The translations under genes were made by a program, and so were the position numbers. Positions 36,822 through 45,683 of a DNA stretch of 64,000 nt are shown here, piece by piece. The DNA comes from Bacillota bacterium (lineage in GTDB: Bacteria; Bacillota; Clostridia; DSM-8532): assembly GCA_023443745.1 (NCBI GenBank), contig JAEZTB010000058.1, positions 310,001 to 374,000 on the forward strand, given 5' to 3'. The first letter of the stretch is position 1. Every line of letters begins with the position of its first letter. The notes beneath the pieces were generated by a model. The model was not told the origin of the DNA. It saw only the letters and a program-made list of their open reading frames with translations, and searched no databases.

Positions 36822-37895
36822 TTAAAGGATGATCATATCCTTAGGACTGGTCGTAAAGTTTCTGAACTTACCATCGACCAGAACACCCATATCCTCTATC
36901 CTGACACCACCAAGACCTTCCACATAAATACCCGGCTCAACGGTAAATACCATACCGTCCAAAAGCGTATCCTCGCTTTTGAGCGACAGCCTTGGGTCTT
37001 CATGTATAACAAGCCCTACTCCATGGCCGAGACCATGGCCGAAATGATTACCATAGCCTGCTTCGGCAATAATATCCCGGGCCACCTTGTCGGTATCAAA
37101 ACCGCTTATTCCGGATACTAAACAATCAAGCGCAGCCTCCTGTGCCTTTCTGACAATACCGTATATTTTCTTAAGCTCATCCGATGGTTCTCCTATGAAT
37201 ATTGTTCTCGTCATGTCGGAGCAATAATTCTGGTAAATAGTACCGAAATCAAGAACAATGGCGTCGCCGTTCTGAATGACATGATCCGACGCCGTACCGT
37301 GGCACATGGCAGATCGCGGTCCTGAGGCTACTATGGTTTCAAAAGACGGCCCCTTGGCTCCCAGCTTTCTCATGGTATACTCCATTTCGGCCGCAACTTC
37401 GATCTCCTTCATACCGGGCTTGATAAACTTCAAAATATGATCAAAGACTTTATCACCCAGGAGAACAGCTTGTTGAATTTTCTCAAATTCATCGGCATCC
37501 TTGAAAACACGAAGCCGGTTAACCGCATCTTCCAAGCTGACAAAAGACTTTGCAGAAGGAAGTTTTGACTTGAAGCGCTCATATTCGGAAAATGTCAGGT
37601 TTTGGCCTTCAAACCCGATGCTCTCAAGCTTATGGTCTGCTATAAGCTCATTGAGTGTCGAATAGAAGCTTTCTCCGTGCTCAATGACCTCTATGCCGTC
37701 AAAAGCTTGTTTCTTTGCTTGAATGGTATAACGAAAATCCACCACCAACCATGCTTTATCCAATCCTACCAGAAAATATGAGGTTGACCCCGTAAAGCCT
37801 GACAAGTACAGGGTATTGGGTCTTCCTGTGATAATGGCTCCGTCCAAGCCTCTTTCTCTTAATTGGTCTCTGAGCTTTTTCAATCTATTGTTCAT
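36822..37895 (-). CDS. Xaa-Pro aminopeptidase, M24B family
   Basis: A 357-residue metallopeptidase that removes N-terminal residues preceding proline. The N-terminal creatinase-like domain (NTLYLSGFTGSTSYFLVG) is followed by the pita-bread catalytic domain, with metal ligands in VLDFGTIYQNYCSDMTRTIF, HGLGHGVGLVIHE, FTVEPGIYV and VRIEDMGV. It overlaps the aroQ stop by 4 bases (ATGA) and has AAGGAG upstream. The aroQ, peptidase, efp order is common in Firmicutes. Confidence 0.94.
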   Translation of the reverse strand: MNNRLKKLRDQLRERGLDGAIITGRPNTLYLSGFTGSTSYFLVGLDKAWLVVDFRYTIQAKKQAFDGIEVIEHGESFYSTLNELIADHKLESIGFEGQNLTFSEYERFKSKLPSAKSFVSLEDAVNRLRVFKDADEFEKIQQAVLLGDKVFDHILKFIKPGMKEIEVAAEMEYTMRKLGAKGPSFETIVASGPRSAMCHGTASDHVIQNGDAIVLDFGTIYQNYCSDMTRTIFIGEPSDELKKIYGIVRKAQEAALDCLVSGISGFDTDKVARDIIAEAGYGNHFGHGLGHGVGLVIHEDPRLSLKSEDTLLDGMVFTVEPGIYVEGLGGVRIEDMGVLVDGKFRNFTTSPKDMIIL

Positions 37896-38347
37896 AGATA
37901 GTCTCCTTTTCTATTTATTCTTCTATTGAGTGCAAATAACGCTGCCGAATAGGAATCCGCTCCGAGGCCGCCGATTTGCCCGATACAGGCAGGTGCAACG
38001 ACCGATTTGGTACGAAACTCCTCTCTGGCATGGATATTGGAAAGATGAACCTCTATGGCCGGCAGCTTAACAGCAGTTAAAGCATCCCGAATGGCGAAGC
38101 TGTAGTGGGTGAACGCACCCGGATTAATGATCAGGCCCTGACATCCCTCAAGGTAGGCCTTATGGATTTGGTCGATGAGCCCGCCCTCATGATTTGACTG
38201 ATAAAAGCCAAGCTGTATGCCGTAATCCTTTGCTTCACGGCTTAATTTGTTTTCAATATCCTGGAGGGTCTGATCGCCATACACGCCAGGCTCCCGTATA
38301 CCTAGAAGATTAAGATTAGGACCATTAATAACACTTATTTTTATCAT
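37892..38347 (-). CDS. aroQ: Type II 3-dehydroquinate dehydratase
   Basis: A 151-residue enzyme of the shikimate pathway that dehydrates 3-dehydroquinate. Family motifs: NGPNLNLLGIREPGVYG (residues 9-25, catalytic Arg and Tyr), QSNHEGGLIDQIH, NPGAFTHYSFAIRDAL and EVHLSNIHAREEFR. The length is exactly typical. Confidence 0.96.
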   Translation of the reverse strand: MIKISVINGPNLNLLGIREPGVYGDQTLQDIENKLSREAKDYGIQLGFYQSNHEGGLIDQIHKAYLEGCQGLIINPGAFTHYSFAIRDALTAVKLPAIEVHLSNIHAREEFRTKSVVAPACIGQIGGLGADSYSAALFALNRRINRKGDYL

Positions 38348-38505
38348 AGGCTTATCATACCCCTTTTTATCTCCATTTCACAGGCATTTTCTTTCAAACT
38401 AAAATATTCTTGCGTATAAATCATTAAAAAGAAGTACACTACCATATTGTATAGGAATTTTTTTTGCCCATCAAGAAATGCAATGTAATTATTTATTTAT
38501 TTCTA

Positions 38506-38514
38506 TGCTACAAT
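38506..38514 (+). promoter_or_regulatory. Extended -10 promoter of the prenyltransferase gene
   Basis: TGCTACAAT lies 23 bases before the ATG at 38538, and AAAGGAG lies in between. No clear -35 box was seen. Confidence 0.45.
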
Positions 38515-38537
38515 AGCTTGAAAGGAGTGGTCAAAAA

Positions 38538-39494
38538 ATGCATTTTAAAAGCTTTCTCAAGCTGGTGGAGCTGCCAACCAAGATAGCAAGCTTTATTCCA
38601 TTTGTTTTTGGTCTTCTCTATACCCTGTACCGGTTTAATACGCTAAAACCCCTGCATGTTCTGTTTTTCTTTATTTCAATGATCAGCTTCGATATGTTTA
38701 CAACAGGGCTCAACAATTATATTGATTTCAAGCGTGCTGTAAAAAAAGAGGGCTTTAATTATGAAACCCACAATGCCATTGTACATTTTAACCTCAAGGA
38801 AAGCACCGTCGTGGCCACAATCTTCGTTCTTTTCCTGTCCGCTGTTGTTTTCGGCCTCATTACCTTTTTAAGCTCGGACTATATGGTATTAATCCTGGGT
38901 ATCCTCTCCTTTATTGTGGGCATCCTCTATTCCGCAGGACCGATTCCCATATCCCGAACGTCCTTCGGCGAACTGTTTTCAGGCTTCTTTATGGGATTAG
39001 TTCTTCCATTCCTGGCTATTTATGTATCAATTTTTGACTCCCACCCTATAGACCTCACCCTCAATGGGTCAAACATAGTCCTGATCCTTAACTGGGAGAT
39101 GTTACTGCCCATTATTCTGACAGCATTGCCCGCCATGTTCTGCATCGCTAATATCATGCTGGCCAATAACATTTGTGATGTGGAGGATGATCTTGCCAAT
39201 AAACGGTATACCCTTCCCATCCATGTGGGAAAAAAGAAAGCCCTTCTTCTCTATGACGCCCTTTATCTCTTTTCATTTCTGGACATCATATTGTGCGTTA
39301 TATTGGGGTATTTACCCGTTGTATCGCTTTTGACCTTGCTTTCGGCTTACAAGCTGTTTAAAAATATAAAGGCATTCCATAAGCTTCAAACTAAAAAGGA
39401 TACTTTTGCTTTTGCAGTCCTTAACATGGTCCTTATTATGGTTCCGCTCATTTTAAGCCTTCTGGTCGGATTTGCATTGAATCGGCTCTCTTAG
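38538..39494 (+). CDS. UbiA-family prenyltransferase, MenA-like
   Basis: A 318-residue membrane protein with about nine helices. The two Asp-rich motifs of the family are NNYIDFKRAVKKEG near residue 58 (NxxxD type) and NNICDVEDDLANKRYTLP near 213. It most resembles 1,4-dihydroxy-2-naphthoate prenyltransferases, which attach a polyprenyl tail during menaquinone synthesis; the first motif is weaker than usual, so another aromatic or lipid acceptor is possible. The gene stands alone and ends 3 bases from the convergent gene. Confidence 0.8.
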   Translation: MHFKSFLKLVELPTKIASFIPFVFGLLYTLYRFNTLKPLHVLFFFISMISFDMFTTGLNNYIDFKRAVKKEGFNYETHNAIVHFNLKESTVVATIFVLFLSAVVFGLITFLSSDYMVLILGILSFIVGILYSAGPIPISRTSFGELFSGFFMGLVLPFLAIYVSIFDSHPIDLTLNGSNIVLILNWEMLLPIILTALPAMFCIANIMLANNICDVEDDLANKRYTLPIHVGKKKALLLYDALYLFSFLDIILCVILGYLPVVSLLTLLSAYKLFKNIKAFHKLQTKKDTFAFAVLNMVLIMVPLILSLLVGFALNRLS

Positions 39495-39497
39495 AAA

Positions 39498-40355
39498 TCA
39501 TTCCTTGATGATTTGAGCCTCATAGATTCTCTTTAGGGTCAGGGCATCCGAAGCTTGGGTATCCCGGGATTCACAGATAATCACCGGCTCTATCTTCAGG
39601 GCTATAATAGCCTGGGCAAGAGGATTGAAGTCAGGACCGTATTCGATATCGGCATAGGACCAGTGTTTTTTTTCACCACCCCGTCCAAATTCAACTCTGC
39701 TGAAGTGGATCTGCACCCGCCTCATCCTTTCCCTTCCCAAATGCTTTTCCACCAGTTTAAACACATTTTTAAAATCATCTGCCGTGTTCATCCCTCCATG
39801 GGTCAGGGCGTGCATATGGGCAAAATCAATGCAGGGTATGAGTCTTTCATCCAAGCTGCATAACACAATAATCTCCTCAAGTGTCCCAAGCTGATTGGTT
39901 TTCCCCAAGACCTCGGGACATAGGGTGATGTCTGAAAGCCCCATCTCATCAGCTTGCTTCATGGTCTCCAGTAAAGTGTCTATAGCTAACTCTATGGCGG
40001 TTTGCCGGGAAACTCCGGATACATAGCCGGGATGCGCAACAACACGCCCAGCCCCCATGATCTTTGCTATTCTAAGACTATCGACGATATACTTAATGGA
40101 TTTTTCCCTTTTTCCCGCTTCGGTACTGGAAAGATTGATGTAGTAGGGAGCATGTATGCTTAAGCGTATACCATACTCCCTACACTTGTCACCGATCTCT
40201 CTGGCCGTCTCATCCTTAAGATGGATTCCTTTATTGCATTGATACTCATAAGCATTTAGCCCCATATCATTAAGCCATTGGGGCATCTGCCATGAATGTG
40301 AAAAACCTTGGTCATAAAAGCTGTTAGAATTTCCTGCTGGTCCAAACCAAATCAT
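39498..40355 (-). CDS. TIM-barrel protein of the endonuclease IV (AP endonuclease 2) family
   Basis: A 285-residue protein with the metal-ligand pattern of Nfo/endonuclease IV: SIHAPYYINLSS (His), RVVAHPGYVSG (His), CPEVLGK (Glu), IDFAHMHALTHGG (Asp and His), VQIHFSRVEFG (His), HWSYADIEYGPDF and ICES (Glu). Endonuclease IV cuts DNA at abasic sites with three zinc ions. The ligands support that activity, though related sugar isomerases share the fold. It ends 3 bases from the convergent prenyltransferase gene and follows the aldo/keto reductase gene. Confidence 0.8.
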   Translation of the reverse strand: MIWFGPAGNSNSFYDQGFSHSWQMPQWLNDMGLNAYEYQCNKGIHLKDETAREIGDKCREYGIRLSIHAPYYINLSSTEAGKREKSIKYIVDSLRIAKIMGAGRVVAHPGYVSGVSRQTAIELAIDTLLETMKQADEMGLSDITLCPEVLGKTNQLGTLEEIIVLCSLDERLIPCIDFAHMHALTHGGMNTADDFKNVFKLVEKHLGRERMRRVQIHFSRVEFGRGGEKKHWSYADIEYGPDFNPLAQAIIALKIEPVIICESRDTQASDALTLKRIYEAQIIKE

Positions 40356-40370
40356 AATTGCATCCTCATA

Positions 40371-41495
40371 TCATGCCAACACACTGTGACTTTCCTTAAG
40401 CTGTTCTCTGATCTTAATTTTCTGGGGGCACTTTGTTTCGCAAAGGCCACACTCTGTACAGGCATCTGCACGCATTCCCTGAACCCATTGATTGGTACCG
40501 ATTTCAGCATACCCTTTTTTCGCATATTGTTCGATCTTATAAATCCTGTGATAATTGCGCATCCGGAAGATATGCGGAATATTTACCTGCTGGGGGCAGG
40601 GCATGCAATAGTTGCAGCCGGTGCAGTAAAGCTCGGAAAGGCGTTGATTCTCGCTCATTAGTTCGTTTATGGCCGCAACCTCATCCGGAGTCAGAGGCTC
40701 CGAATTTGAGGCAATGGCACAGTTCTCCTCAACCATTTCCAGGGTTTCCATACCTGAAAGCGCACAGTTGATATTAGGATTAGCCAGGACAAATCGAAGC
40801 GCCAGCTCAACACCGTTTTTTACCTTGACACCATTCTTTTCTGCGACTTCCCTGGGCAATCCGGAAACCCGTCCGCCTCCTAAAGGCCCCATGACTGCCA
40901 CACCAATGCCTTTCTCACGGGCATAAGCGATGGATTCCTCATTCTTACGGTCAATAGCGCTATACTGGCAAAGCACGCTTTCAAAGCAACCCTTATCAAT
41001 CAATTTTTTCATAGCCTCAGGGTCGTCATGGAAGGAGAAGGAGATATGGCGGATAAGTCCTTGTTCTTTAGCCCTTATTGCCTCATTCAGCCAATTGGAG
41101 CTTTTGTCGGTCTCCAGGAAGTTCTCATAGCCTATACCATGAAAATGGTAGAAGTCTATATACTCCGTATCAAGCTTACTAAGCTGCTCCTCTAAAATCC
41201 TGGTGTAGTCACCAGGTTTCTTGACAAGATGCCCCGGACTCTTGGTGGATAGATAGACCTTATGCCGGATATCTTTCAGTGCTTTTCCTACGGCAACCTC
41301 GCTTTGCCCGTCATTGTAAAAATAAGCTGTGTCAAAGTAGTTGACGCCAAGCTCATAAGCCCGTTTGAGCATCATTTCAACCTTTTCCTGCTCAATGGCG
41401 CTTTTGCCATTAGCCGTGACCATTGGAAGCCGCATGCACCCAAAGCCTATGGCAGAGATCTTAATGCCGGTGTTTCCAAATTCACTGTACCTCAT
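40371..41495 (-). CDS. Aldo/keto reductase with ferredoxin-like C-terminus
   Basis: A 374-residue protein: an aldo/keto reductase barrel (residues 1-290; NYFDTAYFYNDGQSE with catalytic Asp and Tyr, YLSTKSP, DFYHFHG) fused to a C-terminal domain with cysteine motifs CTGCNYCMPCPQQVNIP and CTECGLCETKCPQKI. These can bind two 4Fe-4S clusters, although the first motif has fewer evenly spaced cysteines. Such fusions are common in anaerobes; the substrate is unknown. It begins just after a GTGAGGTGA site. Confidence 0.92.
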   Translation of the reverse strand: MRYSEFGNTGIKISAIGFGCMRLPMVTANGKSAIEQEKVEMMLKRAYELGVNYFDTAYFYNDGQSEVAVGKALKDIRHKVYLSTKSPGHLVKKPGDYTRILEEQLSKLDTEYIDFYHFHGIGYENFLETDKSSNWLNEAIRAKEQGLIRHISFSFHDDPEAMKKLIDKGCFESVLCQYSAIDRKNEESIAYAREKGIGVAVMGPLGGGRVSGLPREVAEKNGVKVKNGVELALRFVLANPNINCALSGMETLEMVEENCAIASNSEPLTPDEVAAINELMSENQRLSELYCTGCNYCMPCPQQVNIPHIFRMRNYHRIYKIEQYAKKGYAEIGTNQWVQGMRADACTECGLCETKCPQKIKIREQLKESHSVLA

Positions 41496-41623
41496 AACTC
41501 ACCTCACAAAAAGGATTTTATCTCTTCTCATTTTATTCTATCATTAACTCTCTTTTTCATCCAATATGAACACGTCAGAAAATTCGACTATAGTAAAACT
41601 GTTAATATCATGGCCAATATGAA

Positions 41624-41660
41624 GAAAAAGACGTGATGCCCTATAAAAGAGTATCGCGTC
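41624..41660 (-). terminator. Probable terminator of the obg-yhbY unit
   Basis: On the minus strand GACGCGAT and ATCACGTC pair with one mismatch, followed by TTTTTC. Confidence 0.55.
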
Positions 41661-41677
41661 CGAATCCTGCTTCTTAA

Positions 41678-41971
41678 TTAACGTGGCAGCTCAAGTACCT
41701 TGTTTTTCTTGGATTCCTTATAAAGAACAAATTTGCTTCCCAGGACCGAGATCACTTCGGCATCTATGGCCTGGGCCAGTTCTTCTCCGGCCTCTCTGGC
41801 CGTATAGACAGAATTCTTCAAAACACTTGCCTTAACAAGCTCTCTTGCCTCCAAGGCTTCTTCAAATTGCCGTATGACATTTTCGTCAATGCCGTTCTTA
41901 CCCACCTGGAATATGGCAGGAAGAGTATTGGCCAAACCTCTTAAATAACTTCTTTGCTTACCTGTCAACAT
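41678..41971 (-). CDS. yhbY: CRM-domain RNA-binding protein YhbY
   Basis: A 97-residue protein made of one CRM domain: LTGKQRSYLRGLANTLPAIFQVGKNG with the GxxG-like RNA-binding loop (VGKNG) and VLGSKFVLYKES. YhbY proteins associate with pre-50S ribosomal particles. It starts 9 bases after the obg stop with AGGAG upstream, so it shares the obg transcript and its link to ribosome assembly. Confidence 0.93.
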   Translation of the reverse strand: MLTGKQRSYLRGLANTLPAIFQVGKNGIDENVIRQFEEALEARELVKASVLKNSVYTAREAGEELAQAIDAEVISVLGSKFVLYKESKKNKVLELPR

Positions 41972-41980
41972 ATTGCTCTC

Positions 41981-43258
41981 CTATGATAAATAATCAAATT
42001 CCACTTCTCCGATTCTGACGGTATCGCCATCCTTAACGCCCTTCTTCTCAAGAGCCTCAATGACCCCCATATTTTTCATGACACGTTGGAAGTACTGGAG
42101 GGATTCACGATCATTGAGATTGACGGTACCCAGAGTTTTGGATACCCAGGGACCTTCCACTACATAAATTTCATTTTCCCTTCTCACTGTGAAGATGGGT
42201 TCGTCACTAGCGGGCTCGAAGGTCGTTTCACGATTTGAAGGATCAAAGAGAACAATTTCAGGCAACTCCTTGAGAGTATCAAAGGTATACCGCATGAGAG
42301 AGTCTATACCTTGATTGGTTGCAGCAGAAATTTCAAAAACTTTATAGCCCCGTTTTTTCATTTCTGCCTTAAAGGAACGCAGCCTTTCGGGATCCTGAAG
42401 TGCGTCAATTTTATTGGCTGCGATTATCTGAGGGCGCTTGGACAATTCAGGATTATATAGCTCCAATTCACGGTTAATGATATTAAAGTCCTCCAGGGCA
42501 TCTCTGCCGTCGGTCTCAGCAATATCAACAAGATGTATCAAGAGCTTGGTGCGTTCCACATGCCGCAGAAAATTATGGCCAAGTCCAACCCCTTCATGGG
42601 CCCCTTCTATTAAGCCCGGGATGTCAGCCATAACAAAGCTCTCCCCCTGGCCTAAGGAAACAACACCTAAATTGGGTGTAAGGGTGGTGAAAGGATAATT
42701 GGCTATCTTGGGCTTAGCCGAAGAAACCACCGATAGAAGTGTTGATTTTCCCACATTGGGAAATCCCAAAAGCCCAACATCGGCAATGAGCTTAAGCTCC
42801 AGTACAGCAGTAAATTCCTGACCCGGATCACCGTTTTTGGCGAAATTGGGAACCTGACGGGTGGGAGTTGCAAAGTGCTGATTACCTGCACCGCCTTTTC
42901 CGCCACGGGCAATAATTTCTCTTTGCCCTTCATGGGAAAGATCGGCCAGGATTCGGCCGTTTGCCTTGTCCTTCACGATGGTACCCACAGGAACCTTAAC
43001 AACCAGGTCGACTCCGCCCTTCCCGCTCATGTTACGACCCCCGCCCTTTTCACCGTTCTCGGCGATATATTTACGTTTATACCTGAAATCCACCAGGGTA
43101 CGAAGTCCCAAGTCAACTTCGAAGATAACATTTCCGCCATTGCCACCATCGCCGCCATCGGGTCCTCCATTGGGAACATATTTCTCCCGGCGAAAGGATA
43201 CGGAACCATTTCCTCCATCTCCAGCCTTTATAGCGACTTCTGCAAAGTCAATAAACAT
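41981..43258 (-). CDS. obg: GTPase Obg (CgtA)
   Basis: A 425-residue essential GTPase in 50S ribosome assembly and growth control. It has the glycine-rich Obg domain (MFIDFAEVAIKAGDGGNGSV, residues 1-157), a G domain with GFPNVGKST, DIPGLIEGAHEG, NKID and the switch region NYPFTTLTPN, and a C-terminal OCT domain (EPIFTVRRENEIYVVEG). Start at 43258 follows GGGGGAG; an upstream in-frame extension to 43333 overlaps a terminator and lacks a ribosome-binding site. Confidence 0.97.
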   Translation of the reverse strand: MFIDFAEVAIKAGDGGNGSVSFRREKYVPNGGPDGGDGGNGGNVIFEVDLGLRTLVDFRYKRKYIAENGEKGGGRNMSGKGGVDLVVKVPVGTIVKDKANGRILADLSHEGQREIIARGGKGGAGNQHFATPTRQVPNFAKNGDPGQEFTAVLELKLIADVGLLGFPNVGKSTLLSVVSSAKPKIANYPFTTLTPNLGVVSLGQGESFVMADIPGLIEGAHEGVGLGHNFLRHVERTKLLIHLVDIAETDGRDALEDFNIINRELELYNPELSKRPQIIAANKIDALQDPERLRSFKAEMKKRGYKVFEISAATNQGIDSLMRYTFDTLKELPEIVLFDPSNRETTFEPASDEPIFTVRRENEIYVVEGPWVSKTLGTVNLNDRESLQYFQRVMKNMGVIEALEKKGVKDGDTVRIGEVEFDYLS

Positions 43259-43302
43259 GTACTCTCCCCCTGCTGAATAAAATAGCCTTACACCTATTAA
43301 AC

Positions 43303-43330
43303 AAAAAAGGGACGATAGCCTCGTCCCCTT
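43303..43330 (-). terminator. Terminator between rpmA and obg
   Basis: On the minus strand AAGGGGACGA and TCGTCCCTT form the stem with a short loop, followed by six T. It separates the ribosomal protein operon from obg, probably incompletely. Confidence 0.85.
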
Positions 43331-43351
43331 CAAACTTAGTATACCCTGTTG

Positions 43352-43630
43352 TTAAGCGGAATAAACGCTTACCTTTTTTCTTGTCTTATCGAGTCTCTCA
43401 AACTTCACCTTACCATCGGTGAGAGCAAACAACGTATCGTCGCTGCCAATTCCCACGTTAGTTCCGGGATGAATTTTGGTGCCTCTCTGCCTTACCAGGA
43501 TATTGCCTGCAAGTACAGCTTGGCCGTCGCCTCTCTTGACACCGAGTCTTTTAGATTCGCTGTCGCGACCATTCTTTGTGCTACCCATACCCTTTTTATG
43601 AGCGAATAGCTGCAGATTAATCTTGATCAT
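43352..43630 (-). CDS. rpmA: Ribosomal protein L27 with cleavable N-terminal extension
   Basis: A 92-residue L27. It begins MIKINLQLFAHKKGMGSTKN: the first ten residues match the extension (LQ-x-F-A type) that Firmicutes L27 carries and that the cysteine protease Prp removes before the conserved AHKKG-type end can reach the peptidyl transferase centre. The cleavage would leave HKKGMGST. The gene encoding Prp is directly upstream. AAGGAGGTG precedes the ATG. Confidence 0.97.
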   Translation of the reverse strand: MIKINLQLFAHKKGMGSTKNGRDSESKRLGVKRGDGQAVLAGNILVRQRGTKIHPGTNVGIGSDDTLFALTDGKVKFERLDKTRKKVSVYSA

Positions 43631-43632
43631 GG

Positions 43633-43965
43633 CTACACCTCCTTAAACCTTACTTGTATATGCCGGGAATACTGATTCTCAATCTGCTTCAGACCAATTA
43701 CCATGGTCTCAAGTATAGTCTGGGCCTTTGCCCAGTTTTCATGGGCCATGTCATCGGGTAGTGCCATAGTGAGGTTACCATCGGACTCGTTATAGGTATT
43801 AACCTTGCAAAGCTCCTCCAGTCCTCCAAGAGCGGTATAGGCCACAGCTGAAATCGCTGCGCAAACCATATCATACTCCCCATTTTTACCGGCACCCGCA
43901 TGCCCCTTGATAGAAAATCCCTTAATATCACCGTTTTTCAAACGGTTGATCACAGCCTTTGTCAT
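43633..43965 (-). CDS. prp: Ribosomal-processing cysteine protease Prp
   Basis: A 110-residue protease that trims the L27 extension. The active-site His lies in GFSIKGHAGAGKNG (about residue 22) and the Cys in YDMVCAAISAVAYTALGG (about residue 35). It lies between rplU and rpmA, the conserved position in Firmicutes, with 5 bases to rplU and 2 bases to rpmA. Confidence 0.95.
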   Translation of the reverse strand: MTKAVINRLKNGDIKGFSIKGHAGAGKNGEYDMVCAAISAVAYTALGGLEELCKVNTYNESDGNLTMALPDDMAHENWAKAQTILETMVIGLKQIENQYSRHIQVRFKEV

Positions 43966-43970
43966 AGCTC

Positions 43971-44279
43971 TCAGGCATTGATCTTTTCGATCTGAACCTT
44001 GGTATATGGCTGTCTGTGACCCTGCTTCTTGCGCTCGGCTTTCTTGGACTTATACTTGAAGATGATGATCTTCTTTGCTTTGCCCTGTCCGAGAACCTTG
44101 GCAGAAACGGAAGCTCCGGAAACAGGATTGCCTGTTGTGAGCTCACCTTCCTTGGAAACCGCAAGCACTTTATCAAAAACAAATTGATCGCCTTCAGTAG
44201 CTGTGAGCTTCTCGATGAAGAGAACATCACCTTCCTGAACTCTGTACTGCTTGCCGCCTGTCTCAATGACTGCGTACAT
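43971..44279 (-). CDS. rplU: Ribosomal protein L21
   Basis: A 102-residue 50S subunit protein beginning MYAVIETGGKQYRVQEGD and ending with the KKRQGHRQPYTKV-type tail (KKQGHRQPYTKVQIEKINA). The ATG at 44279 is chosen because GGAGGAGG lies 7-8 bases upstream; an in-frame GTG at 44288 falls inside that site. First gene of rplU-prp-rpmA, read from a strong promoter at 44377-44405. Confidence 0.97.
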   Translation of the reverse strand: MYAVIETGGKQYRVQEGDVLFIEKLTATEGDQFVFDKVLAVSKEGELTTGNPVSGASVSAKVLGQGKAKKIIIFKYKSKKAERKKQGHRQPYTKVQIEKINA

Positions 44280-44376
44280 ATTTTGCACCTCCTCCTACCA
44301 ATCTCGCCTATAAGGGACAGAACACGTCATAAACGTTTCCTGATTTTAAGGCCCTTTCTCGTGCGGTTGCCGTTAT
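44280..44376 (-). other. 5' leader of the rplU operon
   Basis: About 90 bases of transcribed leader lie between the promoter and rplU. In Firmicutes this position often holds the ribosomal protein L21 leader RNA used for autoregulation. I could not confirm its conserved structure by eye. Confidence 0.35.
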
Positions 44377-44405
44377 ATTGTAGCATAATGCAATTTTCGT
44401 GTCAA
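44377..44405 (-). promoter_or_regulatory. Sigma-A promoter of rplU-prp-rpmA
   Basis: On the minus strand TTGACA (44400-44405) and TACAAT (44377-44382) are 17 bases apart, a near-consensus vegetative promoter. Confidence 0.85.
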
Positions 44406-44434
44406 ATGAAACCTTGTATTAAGACTCTGTTAAG

Positions 44435-44448
44435 TTATGATATCATAA
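44435..44448. promoter_or_regulatory. 14-bp perfect palindrome between divergent promoters
   Basis: TTATGATATCATAA lies between the rplU promoter and the serine hydrolase promoter, 12 bases before the latter's -35 box. It could be an operator. No regulator is known for it. Confidence 0.4.
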
Positions 44449-44460
44449 ATTAACTCTTTA

Positions 44461-44489
44461 TGGACAATACTCTCCATATTCATTATAAT
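44461..44489 (+). promoter_or_regulatory. Sigma-A promoter of the surface-protein cluster
   Basis: TGGACA (44461-44466) and TATAAT (44484-44489) are 17 bases apart. The leader of about 90 bases contains a TGCGC/GCGCA hairpin near 44502-44522. Confidence 0.75.
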
Positions 44490-44586
44490 TAATCTGGTGT
44501 TTTGCGCTGAAATGGCGCATTTATTGCGCAGCAACAAGCTTCCGAGGGTTCTTACTGCCTATAGGGAATATTTTAGGAGATTGAAT

Positions 44587-45660
44587 ATGAAACACTATCG
44601 ATTTAGAAATGAAAGAAGATATAGAAGACGCCGTGCCACACTCATTCTGACACTCCTGACTCTAGTGGTTCTTGTTGGAGTCTATTTTGTATTTGTCAAA
44701 GATGGGCTTTTTGCAGGAAACACTCCGTCGCCCCCACCCTCGCAAACTGCTTCCGGGACCCCTGATCCTACGTCATCATCAACTCCGGAGCCTACCGGAA
44801 CTGCTACACCAACGCCTACTCCCAGTGAGCCGTCACCCGAGGGGGTCAATACCGAGGATCATGGCTTTTTACCTGCTCTAGGCTCCGTGGAAAAGAGCGG
44901 GAAGATGGATGCTATCAAAACCAAGGTTGAAGATTTTGTATCCCAGCAATCAGGCAAATATGGGGTTTACTTTATTGATCTTGCCACTGGAGAACACTTT
45001 GGCGTTAATGACCGCGATGAATATATCGCCGCTTCTTCAACAAAGCTTCCCATGAATGTAATGCTCTACACTAAAATAGAATCCGGCGAAATCGATCCCG
45101 AGATGATATTAAAATATCAAAAAGAGGATTTTGAGCCTGGCACAGGTATCATACAAAATAAACCGTTTGGCACCGAGTACACTGTCAGAGAAACCTCCAA
45201 GCTCTCCATCATCCATAGCGATAACTGCGGCATCAACATGATCATCCGCATTCTTGGCATTGAAGAAATCTGTCAATATATCCTGGATCTCGGCGGAGAT
45301 ATTTACTATGATGACCGTCATCGTACCTCACCCCATGATCTGGGACTTGTAACACAGGAGCTTTACAGGCTTTATGTCAACAACCCTGAGGTTTACGGTG
45401 AACTGATCACCAATCTGGAAAATACCGATTGGAATGACCGCATTAATGCGCTGCTTCCAAAAGAAGTCAAGGTTGCCCATAAAATTGGGAATCAGACCCG
45501 CACAGCCAACGATGTGGGCATTGTGTTTGCTTCTCACCCTTACGCTTTGGCTATCATGACCGACAAAGTGGATTTTGGCACTGCCTGCAAGCAGATCGCA
45601 AAACTATCAAAAATGATCTATGACGAAGTAGAAGCCTATGCCGCTAAAACAGCGGAGTAA
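44587..45660 (+). CDS. Membrane-anchored class A beta-lactamase-like serine hydrolase
   Basis: A 357-residue protein. The order is an Arg-rich cytoplasmic start, one transmembrane helix (about 17-37), a Pro/Thr/Ser linker (about 45-85), and an extracytoplasmic serine hydrolase domain. Active-site motifs are AASSTKLPM (SxxK, near residue 150), HSDNCGIN (SDN, near 211) and HKIG (the KTG equivalent, near 299). I see no clear Glu166-type motif, so it may be a transpeptidase-like or carboxypeptidase enzyme rather than a drug-hydrolysing beta-lactamase. Start at 44587 follows TTTAGGAG. Two anchored propeller proteins follow in the same operon. Confidence 0.85.
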   Translation: MKHYRFRNERRYRRRRATLILTLLTLVVLVGVYFVFVKDGLFAGNTPSPPPSQTASGTPDPTSSSTPEPTGTATPTPTPSEPSPEGVNTEDHGFLPALGSVEKSGKMDAIKTKVEDFVSQQSGKYGVYFIDLATGEHFGVNDRDEYIAASSTKLPMNVMLYTKIESGEIDPEMILKYQKEDFEPGTGIIQNKPFGTEYTVRETSKLSIIHSDNCGINMIIRILGIEEICQYILDLGGDIYYDDRHRTSPHDLGLVTQELYRLYVNNPEVYGELITNLENTDWNDRINALLPKEVKVAHKIGNQTRTANDVGIVFASHPYALAIMTDKVDFGTACKQIAKLSKMIYDEVEAYAAKTAE

Positions 45661-45683
45661 GGCTAAAAGAGGTGTTTTTTCCC

